A DNA stretch of 64,000 nt from Cytospora piceicola. Lineage: Eukaryota > Ascomycota > Sordariomycetes > Diaporthales > Cytosporaceae. Positions 1-10,986 of this stretch are shown one piece after another; the stretch's first letter is position 1; every line of letters begins with the position of its first letter. Under the pieces are notes generated by a model. That model was not told the origin of the DNA, made no database searches, and was given only the letters and a program-made list of their open reading frames with translations. The position numbers and the translations under genes are program-made. The stretch is taken from contig JALQBC010000033.1 in NCBI GenBank assembly GCA_023375675.1, forward strand, positions 248,001-312,000, read 5' to 3'.

Positions 1-423
1 GATAGAAGGAAGCACAGCCCCCGCGTGGCGACCCTCCCGCCGTGTCCCCCTGACATGGACCTCATGATCGAGGCCAAAGACAAGGAACAGGCCGTGTTCG
101 AGCTCATGCTTAGGTTCAAGCTACCAGGGCACGAGAAGATCGCGGACGTGGTTGCGTTCGAGCGTGAGGACCAGGACCGGCCTGCGCCGCCGGTGAAGAA
201 GGTCAAGAAGGCGCCTAAGAAGAAGAAGGCCAAGGGCGATGTCGAGAACGAAGACGATACGCAGGACAAGGTCGAGGAGCCAGAGGTTACCATCGGGGGC
301 TTCACGGTAACTCCGGAGAACTTCGGTATGGGCGGGCCGCTGGGTAGGGTCTACTGGCCCGTTGGATTTGAGGACTGGCTGTCTCCTAAGAAGAGGGAGA
401 AGAAAGTCAAGGTCGAGGCGTGA
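1..423 (+). CDS. uve1: UV-damage endonuclease (UVDE), C-terminal part, 5' truncated by window
   Basis: The frame is open from base 1 and stops with TGA at 421-423, so this is the last ~140 residues of a gene that begins outside the window. The stretch PPCPPDMDLMIEAKDKEQAV is a hallmark of the fungal UVDE family (S. pombe Uve1, Neurospora mus-18), an AP-endonuclease-like TIM-barrel enzyme that nicks DNA 5' of UV photoproducts and starts an alternative excision repair pathway. The Glu and Lys of IEAKDKE lie near the end of the barrel. A Lys-rich stretch (about residues 60-78 of the visible part) and a basic C-terminus could serve nuclear targeting; that is inference. No intron is needed in the visible part. 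Family assignment is confident; domain completeness cannot be judged. Confidence 0.85.
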   Translation, partial: DRRKHSPRVATLPPCPPDMDLMIEAKDKEQAVFELMLRFKLPGHEKIADVVAFEREDQDRPAPPVKKVKKAPKKKKAKGDVENEDDTQDKVEEPEVTIGGFTVTPENFGMGGPLGRVYWPVGFEDWLSPKKREKKVKVEA

Positions 424-944
424 ATGCCTTGAGGTGGACCACGTGCATGATGTTCATCCTGCTTGGACACTGCGGAGAGAAGCAAAGGCCGGTATACCGC
501 CAACTGCCCAGGTCGTGTGAAACCAACGACAGACTTGCTAATTACGCACTGGTTGGGAGTAACGAGACTGGGAAGCTGGTGACGTTGCCTGTTTGGATGT
601 GAGCTGCTGCAGTCTGGCTATATGTGCCCCTGCTGAGATTGGGAAGCTGGAGTATTGCAAGGAAGATTGTGAATCTTGCTCATTCGTCTAAATGTTTATA
701 AGTAACAGCAACATGTGTAGAAAAGGAGAAAACCCTAGTAAAACCCAACCAAAAAAATATGAAACTGATTTAAATTCACTCAAATCATTCCAATACAAGT
801 CTTGCCATCATTTGACATGATTTATTACAGACAAGACCACCTTGAAACTGCAATACATAGTCCACCATCCACTTGCTCTGCCCCCCATTTCAGTAGTAAC
901 ACCGCATCACTCATTATCCTTACCTAATGCCATCTCCATACTCT
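424..944. other. Intergenic, convergent 3' ends
   Basis: About 520 bases between the stop of the UVDE gene and the stop of the GNAT gene on the other strand. The part after 700 is A/T-rich, as expected for two facing 3' untranslated regions. I see no supported gene; short frames here have no recognisable family signature. Confidence 0.6.
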
Positions 945-1728
945 TTACGAAGTCGTCTCTCTGATCTTGGTACCAGCTGAAGCTCTCCACACCATGCCGT
1001 ACTGAGTCTCGCCAATGACCTTGTCTTCGAATACCTCGTCAAACCCCAGAGCGAGGTACAACGGACGGCCTTCGGGCGTCGACCGCAGACGGACGTCTTT
1101 CCCTTCCTTAGCTGCACGGTCAAGGCCCTCTCGGGCAAGGAGCCGTCCAATCCCTTTGCGTTGGTGGGAAGGATCGACGAGAAGGAGGTTCAGCACTTGA
1201 TGATTGTGGACACCGTAAGCCATCGTGTGCTCTCAGTCTCGAATCTGGAGAGATAGGGGCAACTTGTGTTCGGTGCAGGGAAAAGAGAAACTCACGCCGA
1301 GAATCATTAGTCCCCTCCTTGCCCAGACACTCCGCAAGACGCTTCTCTAGCACCTCGCCCTCTCGAGTCAACCTAGCCAGCGCCTCCCTGTCCAAACCAG
1401 CCACGGGCGCACCCGGCTCACCCTCCTTCCCATCACGGCCCATCTTCCCCCGGGAGTCGAACCACTGCGCCCACCCCACAACAACATCCCCCTTCTCCCC
1501 GCCCGGGTGCTGGATGGTGGCGCAGACGTGTTCCCACCCGGAGGATTCAAACCTGGAGGAGAGCTGGTGCAGCCGGAAGTCGAGCTCGTCGGCGTCGCCG
1601 GGCCCGACGCGCAGGTGCAGCGGGAAGAGGTGTCGGCTCCAGGGGCCGGGGGAGAAGGCGTGGATGAGGAGGGCGGCCATCTGGGGGAGGTCGGAGGGGG
1701 TTGCGCTGCGGATGGTGATGGTCGACAT
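945..1728 (-). CDS. GNAT family N-acetyltransferase, two exons
   Basis: Exon 1 is complement 1296-1728 and exon 2 complement 945-1231, joined over a 64-nt intron (donor GTGAGT, acceptor CTGAG) in phase 1; the join gives 239 residues. The N-terminus (MSTITIRSATPSDLPQMAAL) is the usual GNAT strand-1/helix-1 start. After the intron, VLNLLLVDPSHQRKGIGRLL carries motif A with the acetyl-CoA pyrophosphate-binding Q-R-K-G-I-G turn, followed by the motif B region near LYLALGFDEV. It transfers acetyl from acetyl-CoA to an amine; the substrate cannot be read from sequence. No signal peptide is seen, so it is likely cytosolic. Neither exon alone contains the complete fold, which supports the splice. It faces the UVDE gene tail to tail. 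Confidence 0.82.
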
Positions 1729-3069
1729 GGTGGGCAGTGAAGATTGGTGGGAGGTTGTGGTATGGAGGGAAATGGCGGTGATGGGTTTTGTTCTGAAGAG
1801 CTACCTAGGTAGGCCTTAATTATAGGCATTGATTGAGTTCACCTTTTGAGTCATACCGGCAGGGCACATGTGCACCTGGACAGGGTCTGACAAGAGACAA
1901 CGCAGGACTGTAAATACAAGCGCGATGGCAGTTCTGCCCTGGAACACATGCATTTATCTATACTTAATTTCCATCACCACTTAGCCCGAGATATCAATAT
2001 CCAGATAAACAGTTTTTGGTGGTTTGTTAGGACATGTGTCATTCGACATGCGCCGTTGCGCAAGCCTGTGACGAAGGTGATGGCTTGTTTGAAAACTGTG
2101 GAAGATTACCACGTTTCATGATGCCAGCAATTCCCATAATACTTGGTAACAATATTATGTGATAAGGAATGAGTGATTTCTTCAATTATAATCCAGTTTC
2201 TGCCCAGGTGGATGCAAGTGAACACACCTCGGCACATACGATCAAGGACCCCCCCCTTTATTCTCCCTCCATCAGGATATATATCCTCAGTTCTCATGGA
2301 AATTGGTTGAATACATCTTCTTAGTGTACGTAACTCTTTTTGTAGAATTTATTACATATCATACGGATCCCCAGGATATGCTAAAGAGGGTGCTCATTTG
2401 TGCCAATACAAGCACTTGAGCTATTTTCTCTAGGCACCTCCCCTCCAAACATAAAAATCTAGAGAAACCAGAAAGGGTTAGGGCTATAGTCAGTGTTCAT
2501 GAGAAACCAACCCTGGAACCTTAAAATATATAGCCGGTGCGTAGTACCCCCATGAGAATATGCCTTGATATATCATATAGCTTTGTTGGACAAGACATAT
2601 GATAAAGGCGGGGTTATTACCGTAATTACCGTATATCCCTCCTTCCACTTCCAGCTGCAAGGGAGGGTCAAACCCCTCATCAGATCACAGCGGACATTGT
2701 CATTGATGCACCGTAGATCCCCCCTCCCCTCCCTTGATTATATGAGTCGTCTCCTTGATATCGGACTAAGGTGTTGCAACATGTTTGTCATCACGGAATA
2801 AGGTTTGCAATTATGTCTAACTCCGAGAGCCTTAAATCCTCGCATTGTAGTGTCACCCTAAGTCCGAGTGTACACAGCAATCTTGACAAGAGAGATGGGG
2901 TCATCCCGGCTTGGCAATGTGGTGACGACATGGGTATATAAACCATATAACCCATCTGGGTAGTCTACAGCCTCTCTATAAGCCCTCCGAGTGTCTATCA
3001 ATCAGAACATCATCCTTCTCAACTCACAGTTATCAACACCTTTTTTTTTTAATTGTAAATCACGACACA
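1729..3069. other. Intergenic region upstream of both flanking genes
   Basis: A 1.3-kb spacer between the divergent GNAT and aldo-keto reductase genes. It holds one exact copy of the palindrome TACCTAGGTA (1802-1811) and a TATA-like element near 2935. No frame here has a recognisable protein signature. Confidence 0.6.
2935..2942 (+). promoter_or_regulatory. TATA-like element upstream of aldo-keto reductase
   Basis: TATATAAA lies 128 bp before the ATG at 3070. A pyrimidine run (poly-T at about 3041-3050) lies closer to the start codon, as often seen near fungal transcription starts. The assignment rests on sequence and spacing only. Confidence 0.35.
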
Positions 3070-4104
3070 ATGCCTTCTCAGCTCCCAACCCGCAAGCTGG
3101 GCAAGAATGGCCCCGAGGTCACCGCCATCGGCTTCGGCGCCATGGGCCTCGGCACGCCCTGGTACGGCAAGCTCAAGTCTGACGAGGAGCGGTACGCGCT
3201 TCTCGACCACATCTACGAGTCCGGCTGTCTGAACTGGGACACATCCGACATGTACGGCGACAGCGAGGTAGTCATCGGCCAGTGGTTCAAGCGCAACCCC
3301 GAGAAGAGGGCCAAAGTCTTCCTCGCCACCAAGTTCGCCTGGTGGGTCGACCCGGACACGGGCGTGCCCCGGATGCGCAACGAGCCCGAGTACATCCACC
3401 AGGCCATCGACAAGTCCCTCGGGCGCCTCGGCCTGCCCTACGTGGACCTGTACTACGTCCACCGGCTGGACCCGGACCAGCCGATCGAGATCACCGTCGC
3501 CGAGATGAAGAAGCTCAAGGACGCCGGCAAGGTCAGGCACCTCGGGATGAGCGAGTGCAGCGCCGACAGCGTGCGCCGCGCCTGCAAGGTCGCGCCCATC
3601 GACGTCGTGCAGCTCGAGTACTCGCCCTTCACCACCGACATCGAGTCGCCCGAGACGGACCTCCTGCGCACCTGCCGCGAGCTGGGCGTCGCCACCGTCG
3701 CGTACTCGCCGCTGGGCAGGGGCTTCCTGACGGGGAGCATCCGGTCGCCGGACGACTTTGAGGACGGGGACTTCCGGAAGGAGGCGCCGCGGTTCTCGCC
3801 CGAGAACTTCCACAAGAACCTCGAGCTGGTGGACCAGATCAAGGCACTGGCCGACAAGAAGGGGTGCACGCCCTCGCAGCTCGTGTTGGCGTTCTTGTTG
3901 GCGCAGGGCGACGATATTATTCCCATCCCCGGCACGACCAGGGTGGAGAACTTTGATGAGAACCTGGGGGCGCTGAAGGTCAAGATTACGAAGGAGGACA
4001 ACGAAGCGATCAGGAGGGCTATTCCGAGTAATGAGATCAAGGGAACGCGATACCCCGAGGCCGCCGCGAGTACCTTGTATGTCACGACTAAGCCACTGGA
4101 GTAG
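3070..4104 (+). CDS. Aldo-keto reductase (AKR, YakC/AKR13-like)
   Basis: A single exon of 344 residues. It is a TIM-barrel NAD(P)H-dependent oxidoreductase. The catalytic tetrad is visible: Asp57 and Tyr62 in WDTSDMYG, Lys88 in ATKFA and His131 in YYVHRLDP. The C-terminal IPIPGTTRVENFDENLGAL (about residues 282-300) is the cofactor phosphate-binding segment. Length and motif order match AKRs that reduce aldehydes and ketones, close to the YakC/AKR13 type by its GFGAMGL start. There is no signal peptide, so it is probably cytosolic. It is GC-rich with strong codon bias compared with its flanks. It lies 3.6 kb from a terpene synthase, separated by a GNAT gene and a dead transposon, so a role in secondary metabolism is possible but unproven. 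Confidence 0.92.
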   Translation: MPSQLPTRKLGKNGPEVTAIGFGAMGLGTPWYGKLKSDEERYALLDHIYESGCLNWDTSDMYGDSEVVIGQWFKRNPEKRAKVFLATKFAWWVDPDTGVPRMRNEPEYIHQAIDKSLGRLGLPYVDLYYVHRLDPDQPIEITVAEMKKLKDAGKVRHLGMSECSADSVRRACKVAPIDVVQLEYSPFTTDIESPETDLLRTCRELGVATVAYSPLGRGFLTGSIRSPDDFEDGDFRKEAPRFSPENFHKNLELVDQIKALADKKGCTPSQLVLAFLLAQGDDIIPIPGTTRVENFDENLGALKVKITKEDNEAIRRAIPSNEIKGTRYPEAAASTLYVTTKPLE

Positions 4105-4508
4105 GCGAGTTCAGGTTGAATTCGAGACCTTAGTTCATCCTAAAAAAGAAAAAAAGTGATTTTTGGTCCAGATGCTTCACTTGGTAATTGACCACAATTG
4201 ATAGCCAAAATGTACGATCCCGGGCAATTATATGAACTAGAAACTACCCATGCTGAAACCCTTGTGGACAGTCTAATACCACTATGAAGTACTACTTATG
4301 CGACATACCAGAAAGGCATTATAGGTGTCCAAAATATTCAAACACCAGTGCCATATTTCGTGGAAATCCCTCCTCATCATCCATTCGATTCCGATACAAA
4401 CTCTTATGCTCAAACTCTCAAGGCTTGATACATATTTAACTGTTCAGAATTTCCCTTGTGCGTCCTCTTCGATGTTGGAAACTCGGCAGAAATCGTCCTC
4501 CGACTTCT
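4105..4508. other. Intergenic, convergent 3' ends
   Basis: About 400 bases of moderately AT-rich sequence between two facing genes. No gene or regulatory structure is recognised. Confidence 0.55.
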
Positions 4509-5294
4509 TCAAGGTTGTGATCTCGGGTTTGCAGCCAACAACCCCGTCCACGTCACAATATTGCCCTCCCTGTCCGGGCGCCTGTCATGGCTGGCGGCGC
4601 TCCCTGAGATGAAGCATGTATTCTTCTCGAGTACCTTGTTGAAGAAGCATTCTGCTACCTTGTTGCCCTCTTCCCACTGGAACACCACACCCTCCATAGC
4701 CACGTCGCCCGGCTCTTTACCGGGCATGCCAGATGGTATCAGCTGGACTCGCCTCCACTCCCTGGGCAGATCCCACCATGATTCCATCACGGCATGAAAG
4801 AACTCCGTGCCATAGCCCTGTCTCCAGTACTCAGGCTTGATGAGGAATTCGGCCTCCGGCCAGCCGGACCCGGACGATGCCATGATATCACAGTCGAAAA
4901 GCCCGCCCTCAGCGATGAGCTCGCCCGTCGACTGCAGGAACCCCCCGAAATACCAGTGGTGTTGGTAGTTCTGGTTCAGCATATCGATGCTGTGCTGCGT
5001 TTCCTCTTTGTTTCGATCGGCCCGGCCCCGCGTCCTAGAGTGGTCTTGTGTTTCGGGCCGTTGGCGAAGCGTGTGGAGGCGGTCTAGATCGGACGGAAGG
5101 ATGGGCCGGACGACGAGGCGCTGAGTGTTGGTTCGGGGGCGATCCGAGAGGATGGGGAGCGGCCGTTTCGGCAGTCTCATTCGATAATTGAACCATGGCA
5201 CCATCGAGAGGTTTTCAAAATCCTCCAGTCTCATCCGGACTTGGATTCGTTGGGAGTCATCTTCCAGACCTGCCGTGTTACTCATGTTGGGCAT
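4509..5294 (-). CDS. GNAT acetyltransferase, RimJ/RimL (Acetyltransf_3) type
   Basis: A single exon. Two in-frame ATGs, at 5294 and 5285, are plausible starts; a more upstream in-frame ATG (5354) would add 20 residues with no family match. From 5294 the protein is 261 residues. TQRLVVRPILPSDLDRLHTL is the typical opening of RimJ/RimL-like acetyltransferases, and EYWRQGYGTEFFHAVMESWW carries the acetyl-CoA-binding R-Q-G-Y-G turn of motif A. A central Trp/Gly-rich portion (HHWYFGGFLQSTGELIAEGG) corresponds to the beta strands of the fold. Members acetylate small molecules or protein N-termini; the substrate is not predictable. The gene sits directly beside the dead Tc1-like transposon, whose left end begins about 145 bp upstream. 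Confidence 0.78.
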   Translation of the reverse strand: MPNMSNTAGLEDDSQRIQVRMRLEDFENLSMVPWFNYRMRLPKRPLPILSDRPRTNTQRLVVRPILPSDLDRLHTLRQRPETQDHSRTRGRADRNKEETQHSIDMLNQNYQHHWYFGGFLQSTGELIAEGGLFDCDIMASSGSGWPEAEFLIKPEYWRQGYGTEFFHAVMESWWDLPREWRRVQLIPSGMPGKEPGDVAMEGVVFQWEEGNKVAECFFNKVLEKNTCFISGSAASHDRRPDREGNIVTWTGLLAANPRSQP

Positions 5295-5439
5295 GCATGT
5301 ATGTATGAGCGAGTGTTTTACTCTATGCTTATAGTATGAACGGCGGTCAACCAAGATGATTGCAAGACACCAGTTGGCAAGAATAAAAGGAGGTTGTGGT
5401 ACCGAACATTCCCCCTAAGGGCCAACAGGTCAGATCCTC

Positions 5440-6862
5440 TACAGGTCGCCGGGGTAATAAATATTAGTTCGAGACCGTACCGCAGGGGGTGGGGTCATAA
5501 GGCCCGCCTTAGTTACCATTTTCCCTACTCAGGTACTTCTGTATAGAAACTGCTAGAAAAGCTACTTCTGATTTTAAATTACAAACAACTCTAGGTATTA
5601 TCCTTTTACGAAATCTCTGTTAGTACACTAAAATAAACCCTTAACTATCACTATTACTACGTCGCTAAATCTATCTTAGTCGATATCGTCGCTATCGCGA
5701 AGCTCGCCGCTATAAACTTATATATAATTAGAAAGTCGAGATTCGGACTTTACGTACCTATATAAAGTAGGATTACCTTATAATCGTACTTCAGACTAAA
5801 TATACCGTTCGCTAGGTTTAATACGCTTACTACGGCTTTATTACCTTTTAAAAATATAAATATAGTCGTTATTTAAGCTTTAATACCCTTTTATATAATA
5901 ACCTTAAATAATAGTTAAAATTAGACAACGAATTAAAATACCTTACTTAGATAAATCTAAAGTATTTTCTCCCTCTGTATCTAATTTACTATAAGGAAGT
6001 AGCTTTATATTTAGCTTTATATAAGCTTAAGTATAAACGAGCTAAAAGACCTCGTAAGATTAAACGTACAGATTCGAATAAAAAGGCCCGGGTCCGATAA
6101 TACGAAGCAGCCTTTACTTTACGGCTAGATCTATAAGATTAAGAAGACTACGTCTTCTTTAATAAAACCTAGGCTATAAATAAGCCTATAGGAGATAAAT
6201 AAGTTACGATTTACGATACGGAAAGCTTAAAAACCTGGTTACTTTTAAAAAGGAAACCTTATAGCTAGATATTTTAAGGTTAATTCGGTAGGCGATATAA
6301 AAAGCCGGGCTTCTTCTAGGAAAAGGATTACGGAGGGATTAATTCTAATAAGTATATACACTATATACTTTCTTTTATCTCGATCTTCTTTTCTTAAAAC
6401 CCTTAGCTTTACGTTTTCTAATACGATAATACTTTATTTTATCGATCTAAGGCTATAAAAGCTACGATAAATAAGTTAAGGATATCTTATTTAAGGTAGC
6501 CTATAACTAACCTTAACCTAAACCCGATTAAAAACATATAGTACTAGATAAAAAATTAGGTAGAAACGTACTATAATATTCAGTTTTTATTACCTTTAGC
6601 CCTTCGTGTAGCGGTAAGGGAAGCTTAGAATACTATACCGGAAGAGTTCTTACTTATATTAGCACATTCGATACTAAAAAGGTGTAAGGACGTAATTAAA
6701 GCGAAAGGGGAAAGTATTAAGTACTAGATTTACTATATAGAATGCTAGGGAATCTAAGTAGCTTTAACGGCCACGTTATAGTCGTTACATTAGTACCTAC
6801 AGGTGGCCCTTACCCCTGCCGGTACGGTTCAGATTTAACATTTATTACCCCGGCGACCTGTA
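5440..6862. mobile_element. Tc1-like (DD34E) DNA transposon, RIP-inactivated, intact ends
   Basis: The element proper is 5442-6860 (1419 bp). Its ends are inverted repeats: the outermost 21 bases match exactly, beginning CAGGTCGCCGGGGTAAT on each strand, and similarity continues to about 55 bp. The element is flanked by TA (5440-5441 and 6861-6862), the target duplication of the Tc1/mariner superfamily. The interior is strongly AT-rich, full of TA, and almost lacks CA/TG while keeping CG, which is the footprint of RIP. The plus strand encodes a ruined transposase. The ends look much less mutated than the core. Confidence 0.85.
6080..6790 (+). pseudogene. Degenerate Tc1-like transposase (DD34E)
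   Basis: In one frame the plus strand reads DYVFFNKT (6146-6169), YDNTLFYRSK (6422-6451) and LNLNPIKNI (6512-6538). These align with the family's F-x-D-E-T, D-N-A-P-x-H and DLNPIEN motifs. Spacings fit: 87 residues between the first and second catalytic positions and 34 between the second and third. The first Asp codon now reads AAT (Asn), the second is still GAT (Asp), and the Glu codon reads AAA (Lys). Many in-frame stops are TAG, several where the family has Trp. Every change fits TpG to TpA. It cannot encode an active enzyme. The 5' boundary of the coding part is unclear. Confidence 0.75.
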
Positions 6863-7737
6863 TAATCTCACCTGCTGTTATCCTTGCAAAGCTTTTCGTG
6901 ATCCCGAAACTCTAAGCGGTATAGTCGTCCCAAGACAGATAGATCATCGCGGCCCGGAAACGTGGAAGTGCTTCCGGCTGTGACATATCATTCTCCACAT
7001 GCCTAGCGAGTTTTTGGAAGTCTCTCATAAGCGAGCAGCGAAAATCAATCACGTGGTTCATTTCACCACCAAAGATAATGCATCATGATAGATACCCTAG
7101 GTATGGATGTATACTTAGTCGAAAAGAACTGTACTCCATCACGGTCCCACCCAGACCCACCGCAGTGACTACCAACCTACATCGTATACCTAGTTACTGC
7201 ATACGTGTCTGTGAGCACGAGCAGGTATTTTTAATAAGATTTACTGGAGAGGCAGGTAGCTGCGTTCTTGCATGCCGCAAATCCACTTCACTCGCAGCCG
7301 CCACCGGCTACGCCCGTTATTCGTATTGCTGGGAACGAGTGATTGGTATGGGGGATCATGGGATGTGGGCTAGCGTCGTACCGAAAACACCGGTTGCATG
7401 ACTGGATGTACTTTTCCGGGCCGAAGGTTTCGATTGTGCCGCAATGGAGATAGATATAGCATCCACCTCTATCGGGATGGTATGACTTGGCTGGCTGATT
7501 AGTGGGCTCGAAGTGACTTCAGGGTAGGCTTCTTTCAGGGTAATCGGCGGTTTGTATGGGAAGTCTCGGGCGATTCGTACCCACCTGAGTGATCTGTATA
7601 TCTCAGGGGCTGCTCTTGCGTGACATAAATCAGTATAAATCACTTAGAAGTATGCTCCTTGAGAGGTAGCATATTTGGCATGAACCAAAGCCCTTGAATT
7701 CCCAGAAAAAAGACGCCAGTAGCACCAAATACAAAAG
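6863..7737. other. Intergenic, upstream of terpene synthase
   Basis: About 875 bases of normal composition between the transposon end and the terpene synthase ATG. No gene signature is seen on either strand. It is presumably the terpene synthase promoter region. Confidence 0.5.
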
Positions 7738-9014
7738 ATGCTGTCCAACGACTGCGATAGACTAGGAGGCGTGGCTCCTGTGGCCCTCCGCCCATCCACC
7801 AATGGCACAAGCACCGTTAATGGCGACCAGCAAGGCCTCGCTGCCATCCTCCGGCCTTTCTATACCCAGTTCCTCTCGGACCTGTCTCTGAAACAGCCGT
7901 TTATCCTACACGAGCCAGAGAAATTTATGACAGCCGTTCTCGAGTACGCCGAGGGAACTGGAGTGCCCTTCCCACCTAACTCTCATTCTTTCTCCTGCCT
8001 CATGGTTGGATACTCCTCCTCGGGGGTGGGTTGACCTTGTCGCTAAGCTCATCGATCGCACACTGATCTTCTATAATAGAACTGCTTCCCCTACCACCCA
8101 TTCGATGTCAAGGTCTGGCTTGCAATATTCACTTGGCTAGCTACGCTTTGTGATGATGCCGAGCGGTGTGGTACTGTCCACGACATCCAGGGGTTTCAGG
8201 AGCGCTGGCTGATGGGGGAGAAACAACCTACGGTAAACCTTCTTGATATATCTCCTACTTACATGTGGGATCGGTCTACTGATGCTGATTCCTGAAACAG
8301 GTTATCACCCAGGCCTTCGCTGACCATATCCGGCTGGCTTATAAATACTACGAGCCGCTGGTCGCCAACCTGATCATCTCACGTACCTTTGAGTTCCTAA
8401 CATCGACCGCTCTTACCGCACGTAACCCAGTTAAGGTCCGGTCCCAAGGAGGACAAAACTTCCCTTGGTGGATTCGTGACAAGGACGGAGTAGGCGAGGT
8501 AAGTCTCGCAGAAGAGTTTCTTATATTTCCGTCATGATCTAACACTCTTGAAAAATCTAGGCCTACGCCTGGTTCACCTTCCCCAAGGAGAAGTATCCAG
8601 ATATGACTGTTCCCGTTGAGGCAATCCACGACATGGCGAAATGCATCTCCCTGGTCAACGATGTCCTGTCGTAAGTCTTTCCCCAGATGGAAGCTGGTGA
8701 CCAGTTTCTCATGTCTAACTGTATCCCGGTATAGATTCTACAAAGAGGAGATGAATGGAGAGACAGACAACTACATCCACTTGAAGGCAGCGTACGCCGG
8801 CATTGATGTCATCACGTCACTCAAGGAAACTGCAAAGGAGGCTATTGAGTGTGCACAACGCATCGAGCAAGTTCTCGAGGGCAAGGGCGAGTATCAGAAG
8901 GTGTGGCAGCAGCACTCGACGGGCTACGTTGAGATGCACCTCATGAGAGGACGTTACAGGCTTTGGGAGGTGGGTATTGGCCATCAGCCAGACTCAACTG
9001 AGATCCTGAAGTGA
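7738..9014 (+). CDS. Class I terpene synthase, trichodiene-synthase (TRI5)-like, five exons
   Basis: Exons are 7738-8025, 8080-8232, 8301-8498, 8561-8670 and 8735-9014, giving 342 residues. Each intron has a GT donor and AG acceptor, and all joins keep frame. Class I cyclases ionise a prenyl diphosphate through Mg2+ held by two motifs. Here the first is LCDDAERC (Asp121, Asp122) and the second is NDVLSFYKEE (Asn246, Ser250, Glu254: an intact NSE triad). RGRYRLWE near the C-terminus supplies the Arg-Tyr pair. NCFPYHPFDVKVWLAIFTWL before the Asp-rich motif and the overall length fit the TRI5 family (trichodiene and longiborneol-type sesquiterpene synthases). The product is likely a sesquiterpene from farnesyl diphosphate, but the exact skeleton cannot be read. 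No P450 lies nearby; an FAD monooxygenase is 2 kb downstream. Confidence 0.85.
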
Positions 9015-10986
9015 GATGTGCCTGTCATCTCAAGATCACAACCGCAAAGAGAATTAACAGTAACTATCTACTATACCTAGGTACCTAGGTAGCAACAAGA
9101 GGGGTATATACTAGCATACCTAAGCCGAGTCTGGTCTTCTGTCCCAACCTTGGAAATATTCACCGTTACCTGGGGGAGCCGCGTGTGACCATGCTGCCTT
9201 CTTTCATAGACTTCCTGGATATACTTGGATTACACGCTTGGGATACTTTCATTCCGCATCCTATCCTTAGATGTGTGATCATATAGAATCATCCGCTGCT
9301 CACTATTTAATGACCCTCCACCGTCTGTGCAGCTGAGCCTTTCCCGACAACTGCTTTATAAATGCGAAGTCCCGGGGAGGGGGCCCAGTACCTTCTCCCG
9401 AATTGTAGTCTTATAGCCTTTGAAACCCCGAGCGAAGCCCAATTGTCCTCCCCTTGATCTCAGGCATGCAAATCCAGAAGAATATCATGCAGCCCAAGTT
9501 TGACACAGCCCAAAGGTAAGGCTTGTTTCGCGGCCTACCCGCGGTTAGTTACCTCATACCGGCACAACACGGGATTTTTTAAATTCAATTAGTTGAGATT
9601 CGCAGGCTTAAGCGGGGAGATCCAGTCAATTAAGCAAAGAAAACCCGATAGTGATCGCGAAACCCACACTGCACAACCTCAGTCTCGTGCTCACTGACTC
9701 AATTGGACCGGTCGTACTAGTCACCTTCTTCTCACCCTCGGTGCCCTTCACTATTCCTGTTCAATGCAAACCTAGCTGTCCGGGTCGCAAAGAACTTTCC
9801 CAGAGCATCTCAAGGGCACGTCCGTATGGTTCGAAGCAACCTCGGGTATCAGTAGTGGCAAACCTTGAAACTGTCCGTAGTTTAAGAATGAAGGAGGTTG
9901 CAGAGCACCATCGGGCCCCATGGCGGTTCAAGTACCGAATTTACCGTTGGACGGACCTGAAGGATCTGTCCATTATGTACTTGAATACATAATGATATCC
10001 TCAGATAATCAGCAGTACTCCTACTGAATTCCAACAAACTTTCCACTGGAAGATTATTCCCGCAAACGTTTCACCGATCGCAAGCGAGAATGTGACGAAA
10101 TGTTAGCTGAGAATGACATCGATAATGCAACGGCGACTAATTGGGAGGGTGATGGCCCGGGAAGTCATAATCGTACGATGGATGGTTGCATAGGGCATCC
10201 ATTCACCCGTGGACTACCATTGCAATAGTATTGCCTGTTACAGTGTTTGAGATAAAGAGCAACAAATCTGGTCGGTTCTCGTTGTTCTGGAACGGACCGT
10301 TTATTTTGTTCTTTTTTCTTCTCTTGTTTCTTTTGTTTCTTTTGATTATTTGAGCATGGGGCACTGGAATGCGCAAATCGAACCAGGACCTCAGAGTCAA
10401 AACTGATATATCTTGAGACTCACAATTTGGTCGCACGGGTGTAATGGATGTCCAATGACAATGGCACCCGGATCAGGGCGTCGACTTGTATTAAACGTGT
10501 CAAACCAGTCGCAAGACCAAGTGAAGATGGGTTGGTTGGTTGGATGCGCAATGAACACCGCGATCTGCGATCTGTGATCTGTCCCGGCAATTAGAGGCGG
10601 CCTGTTTAGCAAAGTACTATGTATCTAGGTAGTGTATATATATACCTGGGCAGGTATGCACTCGCAGTACTACTAAGCCGTAGGCCCGGGCCGTCGGCAG
10701 GTTCCGATAGTGGCTGCGGGGGGGATGACATCCTGAATCCGGGGGAAAACATCGGTAAAAAAAAACACACAGAGGAAAGCCCCCACTGCGAGTGACATGC
10801 AAATCTGCTCTCACATGCCGCTCAACTCACTCATCACTCACCAATCACTCTTCATCACACGCATATTGCAGGTCTTATCATTATAATCCATCACTCTGTC
10901 ACTTACCAACTTCGACCTTTTCACTTTCACCAATCAGACTTAGCTCTGTGTACTTTGTCAAGGTTGATGAGGGCCACCCTGACAAC
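9015..10986. other. Intergenic 2 kb between terpene synthase and FAD monooxygenase
   Basis: No supported gene. It contains two overlapping exact TACCTAGGTA palindromes (9074-9083 and 9082-9091), a T-rich low-complexity tract on the plus strand (about 10300-10350) and C/A-rich sequence before the monooxygenase start (10830-10960). Short frames here resemble no family I know. Confidence 0.55.

Noticed and set aside
424..602. Short plus-strand frame overlapping the end of the UVDE gene
   Set aside because: It begins just after the stop codon, has no family signature and lies where a 3' untranslated region is expected.
3049..3813. Long open minus-strand frame opposite the aldo-keto reductase
   Set aside because: It is Val/Asp/Gly-rich and mirrors the GC-rich coding strand; it is an antisense shadow of the real gene.
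10320..10440. AATCGAACC-type sequence suggesting a tRNA T-loop on the minus strand
   Set aside because: The flanking bases do not form a T-stem, and no acceptor or anticodon stem can be drawn.
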